A DNA stretch of 64,000 bases from CAZLPW01 sp964561495 (lineage in GTDB: Bacteria > Fidelibacterota > Marinisomatia > Marinisomatales > UBA1611): contig CAZLPW010000002.1 of NCBI GenBank assembly GCA_964561495.1, positions 1 through 64,000 of the forward strand. Reading direction: 5' to 3'. Position numbers and translations under genes: made by a program. Under the pieces are notes generated by a model, which was given only the letters and a program-made list of their open reading frames with translations, was not told the origin of the DNA and did not search any database. This document shows, one piece after another, positions 56,977 to 64,000 of this stretch (the stretch's first letter is position 1; each line of letters opens with the position of its first letter).

Positions 56977-57504
56977 ATGTCATGGTTTTTAGATTTATTA
57001 GCTGTCTTTTTTATTTTAATAGTTGGTGTAAGTGGCTTTAAAAATGGAATTATTGAAGAATTAGGTCGTCTTATTGGTCTAACTGTAGCTTTAATTATAA
57101 CAATTAATTTTACTCCAAGTTTATCTGAAAAAATATATAATATAACCAAACTTGATCAGTCCTTGTGCTTTCCAATTTCATTTACACTTATTTTTTCAAT
57201 TTTTTTATTAATTTCTAGATTACTAACCAAAATGGTGCACATTGCATTTCTTTCAAGAAGTAATCAATGGGCAAATAGATCTCTTGGTTTCTTATTTGGA
57301 ACAATTAAAGGAGCTTTTATAATAATAACATTTATCTGGTTTTTATCTGTGCTTCCTTTGAAAAATTGGAACGCAATCATAGTAAAAAATTCTACGATTG
57401 CTCAAAAATGTAATTTACTCAGAATGTCATTGATTAATTTTTTTAATTTAGAGGATTCAATAGTAGAAACTGAATCATACATAATAGAACTAACTCAACC
57501 ATAA
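56977..57504 (+). CDS. cvpA: CvpA-family inner-membrane protein
   Basis: A 175-residue protein with four hydrophobic segments. The first contains the family pattern 'LDLLAVFFILIVGVSGFKNG' and 'IIEELGRLIGLTVAL'; later 'RSLGFLFGTIKGAFIIITFI' is also typical. CvpA proteins are linked to colicin V production, stress tolerance and membrane integrity in other bacteria; the molecular function is unknown. It begins immediately after the yqeY stop and overlaps the dnaG start by one base (TAATG). Confidence 0.8.
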   Translation: MSWFLDLLAVFFILIVGVSGFKNGIIEELGRLIGLTVALIITINFTPSLSEKIYNITKLDQSLCFPISFTLIFSIFLLISRLLTKMVHIAFLSRSNQWANRSLGFLFGTIKGAFIIITFIWFLSVLPLKNWNAIIVKNSTIAQKCNLLRMSLINFFNLEDSIVETESYIIELTQP

Positions 57505-59252
57505 TGCCACAAATCAAAGAAGACATTATAGAAAGAGTACGTCAAACTGCAGATATTTTAGATGTCATAAGCAAGTACGTAGATCTAAAACAAAAGGGTA
57601 ATAACTATTTTGGACTTTGTCCATTCCACAATGAAAAAACTGGATCATTTAGTGTAGCCCCACAAAAGCAAATATATCACTGTTTTGGCTGTGGATCTGG
57701 TGGAAATGTATTTTCATTTTTAATGAATTACCAAAAAATACCATTCCCAGAAACTGTAAAATTTCTTGCAGAACAATATAATATTCCCATCGAAATTTCT
57801 GAAAATACCGATAAACCTGAAATATTTAGCATCCTACAAAATTTGCACTCAGATGCGGTAAACATTTTTCAATCAAATCTTTTTTCTGGATCAGGGAAAC
57901 AAGCTCTGAAATATCTTCATAAAAGAGGATTATCTGATGATATAATTAAAAAATTTCAAGTTGGGTTTGCTATTAACCAATGGGACCAACTAATAAATTA
58001 TTTTAATAAGAAAAAAATAAAAAAAGAATATCTTATTAAATCTGGGTTGGTATCAAATACAGATAAAGGAACTTTTGATAGATTTAGATCAAGAATAATG
58101 TTCCCGATCTTTCATGTAGGTGGAAAAACTGTAGCCTTTGGCGGACGTGCTTTTGAAAGTAATGACAGTGCAAAATACTTGAACTCTCCTGAAACAATAC
58201 TATATAAAAAAAGCAATATTTTTTATGGTCTGCATGCTACTAGAAACGCAATTCGTAAAAAAGGATATGCTATACTTGTTGAAGGCTATACTGACTTTCT
58301 CCAACTATATCAAGCTGGTTTTGAAAATACTATATCAGTTTCAGGAACTGCATTAACAAAACAACATGCAAAAATATTATTCCCATTAACAAAAAAAGTT
58401 GTTCTGCTTTACGATTCAGATGTTGCAGGTGCTAATGCAACCGTCCGAGCAGGGTGGGTCCTTCTGCGCACAGGCATAGATCCATTAATCGTTCAACCTC
58501 CTAAAAATAAAGACCCTGATGATTGGATAAACGAAGAAGGCACAAAACCTTTATCTTTAGCACTAAAAAGCCCGATGGAATTCATCAACTTTCATATGTC
58601 TCTATTTAATGCTAAAAATCTTAAGGTTACAGAGCGCCGCCAGTATATATCTTCTATAAATAATGAATTAAGCTTAATAAATGATGAAATTATTCGTAGT
58701 GATATGATCAGATCTCTTTCTCAGGAATTATTAGTAGATGAAAAATATTTTTTTAACCAAATAAGAAATTTGAAAAATAAAAAATATTCCAACAATTCTG
58801 AAGAAACTGAAATCAATAACCGATTAGTTTTTTCATCAATTGAGGAAAGAGCACAGGTTGAATTAATTAGACTTATGACTCATCCTGATAAAAACATCCG
58901 TACAAATTTAAATAATAAAATAGATATTGATTACTTCACTCATCCACTATTAAATAAAATCGTGAAATATATTTTAAAAAATAAATTTGACGTAGATAGT
59001 CCAAAAATAATAAGTTATTTTTCAGATAAGAATGATCACAATTCCATTGCGCAAGTTTTGTTTACTGAGGATGAAATAATTGAGCCTGAACAAATTGTAA
59101 CTGACTGCTTAAAAATCTTAAAATCAAGACCAATAAAAGATAAAATTGAAAGCCTTCGCGGAATGATAAGAAAAAAAGAAACTAAAGGAGAAAATTCTGA
59201 AGTGGAAATCAATGAAGTAATTAAACTACAAAACAAATTGAATGTTCTTTAA
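57504..59252 (+). CDS. dnaG: DNA primase
   Basis: A 582-residue primase that makes RNA primers for replication. Residues about 35-100 are the zinc-binding domain with Cys39, His42, Cys60 and Cys63 ('LCPFHNEKTGSFSV', 'YHCFGCGSGG'). The TOPRIM core follows with 'LVEGYTDFLQLYQAG', 'VSGTALTKQHAKIL' and 'VVLLYDSDVAGANAT' carrying the metal-binding Glu and Asp residues. The C-terminal helicase-binding region (about 430-582) is less conserved. The start overlaps the cvpA stop. Length is normal. The PEGA-domain gene begins within its last 11 bases. Confidence 0.95.
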   Translation: MPQIKEDIIERVRQTADILDVISKYVDLKQKGNNYFGLCPFHNEKTGSFSVAPQKQIYHCFGCGSGGNVFSFLMNYQKIPFPETVKFLAEQYNIPIEISENTDKPEIFSILQNLHSDAVNIFQSNLFSGSGKQALKYLHKRGLSDDIIKKFQVGFAINQWDQLINYFNKKKIKKEYLIKSGLVSNTDKGTFDRFRSRIMFPIFHVGGKTVAFGGRAFESNDSAKYLNSPETILYKKSNIFYGLHATRNAIRKKGYAILVEGYTDFLQLYQAGFENTISVSGTALTKQHAKILFPLTKKVVLLYDSDVAGANATVRAGWVLLRTGIDPLIVQPPKNKDPDDWINEEGTKPLSLALKSPMEFINFHMSLFNAKNLKVTERRQYISSINNELSLINDEIIRSDMIRSLSQELLVDEKYFFNQIRNLKNKKYSNNSEETEINNRLVFSSIEERAQVELIRLMTHPDKNIRTNLNNKIDIDYFTHPLLNKIVKYILKNKFDVDSPKIISYFSDKNDHNSIAQVLFTEDEIIEPEQIVTDCLKILKSRPIKDKIESLRGMIRKKETKGENSEVEINEVIKLQNKLNVL

Positions 59253-60702
59253 ATTTAAATTCTGCACTTATTTCACTTTGGCGATAGTATTTATTGCAAA
59301 TTTATTATTCTCTAATACTGTTCAAATGATTACGACCCACAACAAGTCAAACGGTACTCTTTTAAGGTTAGTTACCGAAAATAAAATTAAGAATTTAGAT
59401 GATATAGCTGGATGGATTGGTAATGAAAATTGGTTTTACGTGACCTTAAACGATATGAAACTGAGCGAGGGATTACCAAACTATACAGAATATGGAAATC
59501 CAGTAGAAAATCTGGAAGTATCTGAAAATGGAGAATCTGTTCAGTTGGGTTTTTTATTTAAAAAACCGATGGAAGATTTTGAAATTTTCCATTCTGCTGC
59601 AAGTAGAGTAATCCTTGTACAAGTATGGGAATCAATAGATGATACTATCCGCACAAAACTTAAAAATTCTGAAATACAGAATAATAACAGAGTTTTTACT
59701 CTTCCAAAGGAAGAAGCTAAAGGTTCTCCTTTTTATGATTCATTTGTTTATGCACGTGACAAATACGGTCCAGAAAAATATTTTGTCTGGTATGATAATT
59801 GGTTTTCTACAGAAGATATAATTGGAGATGATGAATCTCACCTAGAAGAAAAAAAAGAGAAAAAAATATTTACAACTAAATTACCAAAAAAAGCACCTAA
59901 GCCTCTTATTGTTAAAAAGATAAAAAAAATAGACCCAGTTCTATCTGGTTCATTTAATGAAAAAAATAATAATACTGTACCTGAAAATTATACTATTAAA
60001 CAAATTAAGAAAGTTAATCTTGACAATATCCTAGAACACGGTATGCTCCATTTCGGAATATTAAGACCAAGTGAAGTAAAAAAACTGCAAAAAGCCTTAG
60101 TTCTACTTGGCTATAGCTTAAGCCTTGAAGATGATAATAATAATGCTATAGATGGTAATTTTGGTGAGATGACCGAGAATGCCGTCCTCCAGTTCCAAAC
60201 AGACATGGGCTATTCAGAAGAAAACATAGACGGTATTGTTGGTCTTTATACATTAAACGGACTGATAAATGAATTAAAAAGAACAGGAAAATATGCTGCG
60301 CCTGATAAAGCCTACCAAATGAGACCAGGAAAAAAATATTCTAGAAGTAAACAAAGAGACTTTTCTAGCTCTTCCTCACCAAAAAGAAGAAAAATTTCTG
60401 GAAACCCAAAGCTAAACCTCAATCTTCCTGAAAGAGAGACTGGTGAATCTTATATTAAAGTTGAAAGTAATATCGATGGTGCAGATGTTTATGTTGATGG
60501 AAACTACCTAGGAAAGACACCTATATTTGATCGGCTTCCTGTAAGACCAGGCTGGCACAGAGTAAAAGTAATAAATCCCTTTGGCCCCGCCCCACAGTTT
60601 GTTATTCCAATTCCTGATTATCAAGATATTTATGTGAGCTCAGGAAGAACCCAACGGATAAGATTCAAATTGTTTTCTGCAGAGCCCGATTCTACTATCT
60701 AA
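59242..60702 (+). CDS. Exported protein: AMIN-like, peptidoglycan-binding and PEGA domains
   Basis: 486 residues. A hydrophobic leader (YFTLAIVFIANLLFS) is followed by an AMIN-like beta domain at about residues 30-135 ('DDIAGWIGNENWFYVTL', 'ESVQLGFLFKKPMEDFEIFH'). A lysine-rich linker leads to a peptidoglycan-binding domain at about 265-350 ('EVKKLQKALVLLGYSLSLED', 'NAVLQFQTDMGY', 'IDGIVGLYTLNGL'). A PEGA domain closes the chain at about 410-475 ('NIDGADVYVDGNYLGKTPIF', 'PVRPGWHRVKV'). This makes a periplasmic protein attached to the cell wall. The start overlaps the end of dnaG. Its N-terminal domain and PEGA domain resemble those of the next gene. Confidence 0.75.
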   Translation: MFFKFKFCTYFTLAIVFIANLLFSNTVQMITTHNKSNGTLLRLVTENKIKNLDDIAGWIGNENWFYVTLNDMKLSEGLPNYTEYGNPVENLEVSENGESVQLGFLFKKPMEDFEIFHSAASRVILVQVWESIDDTIRTKLKNSEIQNNNRVFTLPKEEAKGSPFYDSFVYARDKYGPEKYFVWYDNWFSTEDIIGDDESHLEEKKEKKIFTTKLPKKAPKPLIVKKIKKIDPVLSGSFNEKNNNTVPENYTIKQIKKVNLDNILEHGMLHFGILRPSEVKKLQKALVLLGYSLSLEDDNNNAIDGNFGEMTENAVLQFQTDMGYSEENIDGIVGLYTLNGLINELKRTGKYAAPDKAYQMRPGKKYSRSKQRDFSSSSSPKRRKISGNPKLNLNLPERETGESYIKVESNIDGADVYVDGNYLGKTPIFDRLPVRPGWHRVKVINPFGPAPQFVIPIPDYQDIYVSSGRTQRIRFKLFSAEPDSTI

Positions 60703-60704
60703 AA

Positions 60705-61589
60705 ATGTCAAAATGGATGCCAATCAAATCGGCTTTATACTGGCTTACAATAACCATATTTTTTTCAACTATCTACGCTGATTCTCCTAAAATTACCAAC
60801 TTGGCAATCAAGGATACAGACACTGGCCTTGAGATTAGATTTTTATTTTCAGATATTATTGATAATAACAATATCAAAGGATGGATAGATAGAGAAAAAT
60901 GGATTGTACTTAATATGTATAATGTTGCACTTCCAGCTGATAATTTTTTTGATCAATATATTTCATATCCCATACAATTAATTGAACACGCTATGTCATT
61001 AGATGCCGTACAAGTTTCATTTCAATTAACTCGAAAATTAGAGGCCTTTGATATTATTAGACACTTAAATACACAAGAAGTTTTAATCAGAATAATATTT
61101 GACCATGATGCCTATGACTATTCCATGATAGACAAAACAGAAAAATCTTTCATATTTCCTGATCCGAGAGATGGCAAAAAAAAACAACACCCACTACATT
61201 GGAAAGACCAACGGGTACGATCATCAATAAGGATATTATGTGATACCCCTGGATTGCCAATCTATGTTAACGATAGAATTGTCGGATATTCTCCTTTAGA
61301 AAATGGGGTCGATGTCCTTCCAGGCTGGCATCGAGTAGGATATTTTCCTGAAGATGAAACAAAAATGACGAAAGTTAGAACCCCTAAAGAAAAGCTCGTA
61401 GAGGATATTCTGCGTATGGGACTTATGGATGTGTTTGTCGAGGAAGGCGAAGAACTGACTGTCACCTTAAACTACCAATCACTTGATGAAGAGGTATTTG
61501 ATTATAATGAAAAAATTCAAACCAGTACGGTTTTTGGATTGGGGATGTTTTCCTTAGTAATCCTCTTATTAGGCTGGGGGATGGGTTAA
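60705..61589 (+). CDS. AMIN-like/PEGA domain membrane protein
   Basis: 294 residues. A hydrophobic leader (LYWLTITIFFSTIYA) precedes an AMIN-like domain at about residues 28-135 ('IKGWIDREKWIVLNMYNVAL', 'DAVQVSFQLTRKLEAFDIIR'), then a PEGA domain at about 165-205 ('GLPIYVNDRIVGYSPLENG', 'LPGWHRVGYF'), and a C-terminal membrane segment (FGLGMFSLVILLLGWGMG). It looks like a shortened relative of the preceding protein without the peptidoglycan-binding part but with a membrane anchor. The two stop and start two bases apart, so they are almost surely made together. Confidence 0.7.
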   Translation: MSKWMPIKSALYWLTITIFFSTIYADSPKITNLAIKDTDTGLEIRFLFSDIIDNNNIKGWIDREKWIVLNMYNVALPADNFFDQYISYPIQLIEHAMSLDAVQVSFQLTRKLEAFDIIRHLNTQEVLIRIIFDHDAYDYSMIDKTEKSFIFPDPRDGKKKQHPLHWKDQRVRSSIRILCDTPGLPIYVNDRIVGYSPLENGVDVLPGWHRVGYFPEDETKMTKVRTPKEKLVEDILRMGLMDVFVEEGEELTVTLNYQSLDEEVFDYNEKIQTSTVFGLGMFSLVILLLGWGMG

Positions 61590-61609
61590 TTTTTTTCAAT
61601 TTTCTAAAA

Positions 61610-63259
61610 TTGAAACAGGTTTTTTTATTTTTATTATTACCCAGTTTTATTTTTTCTCAGAATCAAGTATTTGAGCATGGGAAAAACAAAAAAAATGAAT
61701 ATTCTATTTCTGCTCTAGTAATAAATACTAAAGAAAAAAAACTAAAGAAATCTACAGTTTCCTTGATTGATTCTGAAGGAATAGTAATTCAAGAAAAAAA
61801 AACTGATAAAAAAGGTCACATAAGATTTGATAATGTTAACCCAGGAATATTTGTTTTAAAAGCATATCACAAAAAATTTGGCTATGGACTAATTCACATA
61901 AGAATTACAAATCAAAACCTAGAAGAAAAAATTATTGTCCCATCATCTCTAGGACCCAAACCAATAAGAGAAGCAAAGCCAAAAAATAAATCTTTAGACC
62001 AATCAAGAATCTGTTATAAATACTGGAGTCCATATAGAAGGAAACTAAGTCTCAGAGGAAACCCACAAACATTTTATGGAGAACCATATTATGAAGTAAC
62101 CTATAATAAAGACAAAAGAATAAAAACAGTAACTGAGTTTGATGAAAATAATAAAAAACAACAGACTTGGCACTTAAGGTGGACACGAAGTGGAAATAGA
62201 TCAGAATATTATATTGAGTTCCATACACGAGGATCTATTTCCAGACTCGATCACAAACTATACTCACAAATTTTATCTGAAGTAAGACCTGGTTGGAAAG
62301 CATTTTTTAAAAGCAGAAAAGATGGTAGACCAAAGTCATTATATGTAGAAGATCATCTTGGAATAAAATATTACAGTTATAATTTCACCTATGCAGCTCA
62401 GATAGATTCTGTTACTGATATGGAAGTTATTGAATCATCATACTTTAGATCAGACACAAACTTTGCTGGAAGACATATTGTATTTATGGAAGACGCAAAG
62501 TGGCTACGAATGGTACAATATTTTGATAAAAATAATAAAATAAAAAACACAGTAGAATACATCCATAATCAAGAACTAGAAGAGACAACACAAATAAAAC
62601 TTGATCAGAATGGAAAAGAATTGGAAAGAAAAATTATACCTTTTATGCGACCTGATCAATTCGCATACAGTCTAGAATGGACAGGAAGAAAAGTAATTGT
62701 TCATGAAACCGAAGATGTAGAAGAGGTCGAAATTGCCGAATTAATCGATGAAAAAGATAGAGAGGTCATTCAGTACACCTCATGGGAACTACTTTCACCC
62801 TCATCATACAGAGACTCTATAATCGCTTCATTTCCACCTCGTCCATTTTTTAGGATAACCGTTTGGGAAAGAGATAAAATCAAATTTGGAAACACAGATG
62901 TTGGTCTTGAACTTAGTTGGGTTGACCATTATTCAAACAAGCCAACAACAAATTTAAGAACAATAGGTATCTACGCAGTCGCGAGGTCTGATATCAGTAA
63001 ATTAATTTCATTTCTACCTGATATCTATACCCTTCAGTATAAATATGGATTAGGATTATACTCACTGGGTTATGGATTCACTACAGGCTTTGCATTCTCA
63101 CCATTTATAGATTTGAGAAATTTAGACTCTGCGCCTGTACCATTAAAAATAAGTCTTGTTGGAAATATAGTAATAGCAAAGGGAGTTCTTCAGGATATTG
63201 ACTATGTTACCTGGGCGACTTTAGGGATCAATTTAACTTTGAATAAAAACGCGGAGTAA
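61610..63259 (+). CDS. Large exported protein, carboxypeptidase-regulatory-like start and barrel-like end
   Basis: 549 residues beginning at a TTG, with a signal peptide (VFLFLLLPSFIFS, then Gln). Residues about 28-110 resemble a CarboxypepD_reg/Ig-like domain ('TDKKGHIRFDNVNPGIFVL'). The middle has YD-like strand repeats ('YNKDKRIKTVTEFDENNKK', 'YFDKNNKIKNTVEYIHN'). The last 130 residues alternate like outer-membrane strands ('YGLGLYSLGYGFTTGFAFSP') and end 'ATLGINLTLNKNAE'. I recognise no family. It follows the two PEGA proteins within 20 bases, suggesting one envelope transcript ending at the terminator at 63276-63320. Confidence 0.65.
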   Translation: MKQVFLFLLLPSFIFSQNQVFEHGKNKKNEYSISALVINTKEKKLKKSTVSLIDSEGIVIQEKKTDKKGHIRFDNVNPGIFVLKAYHKKFGYGLIHIRITNQNLEEKIIVPSSLGPKPIREAKPKNKSLDQSRICYKYWSPYRRKLSLRGNPQTFYGEPYYEVTYNKDKRIKTVTEFDENNKKQQTWHLRWTRSGNRSEYYIEFHTRGSISRLDHKLYSQILSEVRPGWKAFFKSRKDGRPKSLYVEDHLGIKYYSYNFTYAAQIDSVTDMEVIESSYFRSDTNFAGRHIVFMEDAKWLRMVQYFDKNNKIKNTVEYIHNQELEETTQIKLDQNGKELERKIIPFMRPDQFAYSLEWTGRKVIVHETEDVEEVEIAELIDEKDREVIQYTSWELLSPSSYRDSIIASFPPRPFFRITVWERDKIKFGNTDVGLELSWVDHYSNKPTTNLRTIGIYAVARSDISKLISFLPDIYTLQYKYGLGLYSLGYGFTTGFAFSPFIDLRNLDSAPVPLKISLVGNIVIAKGVLQDIDYVTWATLGINLTLNKNAE

Positions 63260-63275
63260 AAAAATCTTTATAAAC

Positions 63276-63320
63276 AAAAAGCCCCCTTATTCTAAAGTAT
63301 TAGAAAACGGGGGCTTTTTT
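63276..63320. terminator. Bidirectional terminator between convergent genes
   Basis: A GCCCCC / GGGGGC stem with A and T tracts on both sides. Inside it a second short stem TCTAA / TTAGA with an AGTA loop continues the helix past an internal loop, so the hairpin is longer than it first looks. It lies between the end of the envelope gene (63259) and the end of the TonB-dependent receptor on the other strand (63336), and can serve both. Confidence 0.9.
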
Positions 63321-63335
63321 AGATTAAAGTATAAA

Positions 63336-64000
63336 TTAGATATTTACTTTTAAACTCATCCTTATCTGTCTGCCAGAACCATAAAATACTTTTGCAGTAC
63401 TATTTGTTCCATCATCTTCAAAACCTTGATCTTCACCGTAAGTAGTATACATTGCATCAGCTGCATTGAGAATATGACCACCTAGCGTCAAATCTGTTCC
63501 CATAATTTGCATTTTATACGTTAAGTGAACATCTAACAAATTATAATCATCAAGTTGAACAACATCCTTTCCAGCATGATCAGGATTATCTCTTTCACTA
63601 GGAGCAAATCCAGCATAAAAGTTGGAATTCATTCTCATTGACGCGTTTACAATTAGATCTTTTATCGGGAAGAGATTTAGACCAAAAACCATCTGGGTCT
63701 GAGGCTGGTAACCGACCTTAAGTCCATCAGTATATAAATTCACCTCTGTTTCATTGGTTCTATCATAGTCAGAGCTAAAAGTGCCAGTCACATCTTTCCC
63801 CCAAGTCCAGTTACCAAATGAAAGGGCAGCATCAATAGAAAGAAGATCCATTGGCCTAATCTTAGACTCAATTTCTAGCCCACTATGATTTGCACTTAAT
63901 CCAGGAATATTATATATATCAGGGGCATCATAGATCACGATAGCTTTATCCTCCCATGTGTTCATGTAGTAGGTAGCACTTAGATCGATCAACTGACTTC
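63336..64000 (-). CDS. TonB-dependent receptor, C-terminal part (5' end outside window)
   Basis: The frame is open to the right edge, so the start lies beyond the window. About 220 residues of barrel are visible. 'LSANHSGLEIESKIRPMDLL', 'YQPQTQMVFGLNLFPIKDLI', 'DYNLLDVHLTYKMQI' and the final 'GRQIRMSLKVNI' are standard strand and turn patterns of TonB-dependent receptors; 'GGHILNAADAMYTTYGEDQG' is the usual late-barrel 'N-x-x-N/D-x-x-Y' region. The substrate cannot be told. It shares the terminator with the convergent gene at 61610. Confidence 0.85.
   Translation of the reverse strand, partial: SQLIDLSATYYMNTWEDKAIVIYDAPDIYNIPGLSANHSGLEIESKIRPMDLLSIDAALSFGNWTWGKDVTGTFSSDYDRTNETEVNLYTDGLKVGYQPQTQMVFGLNLFPIKDLIVNASMRMNSNFYAGFAPSERDNPDHAGKDVVQLDDYNLLDVHLTYKMQIMGTDLTLGGHILNAADAMYTTYGEDQGFEDDGTNSTAKVFYGSGRQIRMSLKVNI

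Overview
The window is AT-rich bacterial DNA. It looks like a low-GC marine member of the FCB superphylum, most like Candidatus Marinimicrobia (SAR406). This is inferred from four kinds of gene seen together: type IX secretion (T9SS) genes (sprA, several PorV/PorQ-like proteins), cargo proteins ending in a 'YPNPFNP'-type sorting tail, many TonB-dependent receptors, and small housekeeping proteins of Bacteroidota/Marinimicrobia style. Calditrichota or Ignavibacteria are not excluded. A short run of N bases (49931-49945) and several single-base gene disruptions suggest a metagenome or single-cell assembly.

Layout. Positions 1-992 hold the 3' end of a TonB-dependent receptor. Positions 1030-22025 are mostly housekeeping and central metabolism: a PAP2 phosphatase, a DUF3467/zinc-ribbon pair with a clear promoter, a J-domain protein, the cobalamin-domain-less subunit of methylmalonyl-CoA mutase, BirA, glutaryl-CoA dehydrogenase, an acyltransferase beside a fused 2-oxoacid dehydrogenase E1, thyX-cysQ-TPMT-pepE, rng-rplU-rpmA-mdh, queG, a MaoC hydratase gene with an in-frame TGA, and a Nudix hydrolase.

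Positions 22045-32619 (minus strand) are a tightly packed eight-gene cell-envelope operon: a lipoprotein with Ig/FN3-like domains, a TonB-dependent receptor, a PorV-like protein, a beta-propeller lipoprotein, an unknown exported protein, an outer-membrane barrel, a TPR protein and an Ig-like protein with a DUF5684 membrane tail. Positions 32678-53998 (minus strand, closed by a terminator at 32631-32663) look like one 21-kb T9SS operon: SprA (split only by the N gap), a glutaminyl-cyclase-like M28 enzyme, a lipoprotein, four cargo proteins with sorting tails, two PorV/PorQ-like proteins (one frameshifted), a divergent polysaccharide deacetylase and an L-asparaginase.

Positions 54045-63259 return to housekeeping: rdgB, tRNA-Phe, a MORN-repeat protein, an adenine/cytosine methyltransferase-like protein with altered catalytic motifs, yqeY, cvpA, dnaG, then two related PEGA-domain envelope proteins and a large exported protein. 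A hairpin terminator separates these from the 3' end of another TonB-dependent receptor at the right edge.

How it fits together: exported proteins would cross the inner membrane by Sec. Many have a signal peptide that appears to be cut directly before a glutamine, and the cyclase encoded next to sprA could convert this to pyroglutamate. Tail-bearing proteins would leave through SprA with help from PorV-like proteins. The metabolic genes point to breakdown of lysine, branched-chain amino acids and propionyl-CoA, consistent with a peptide-using heterotroph.
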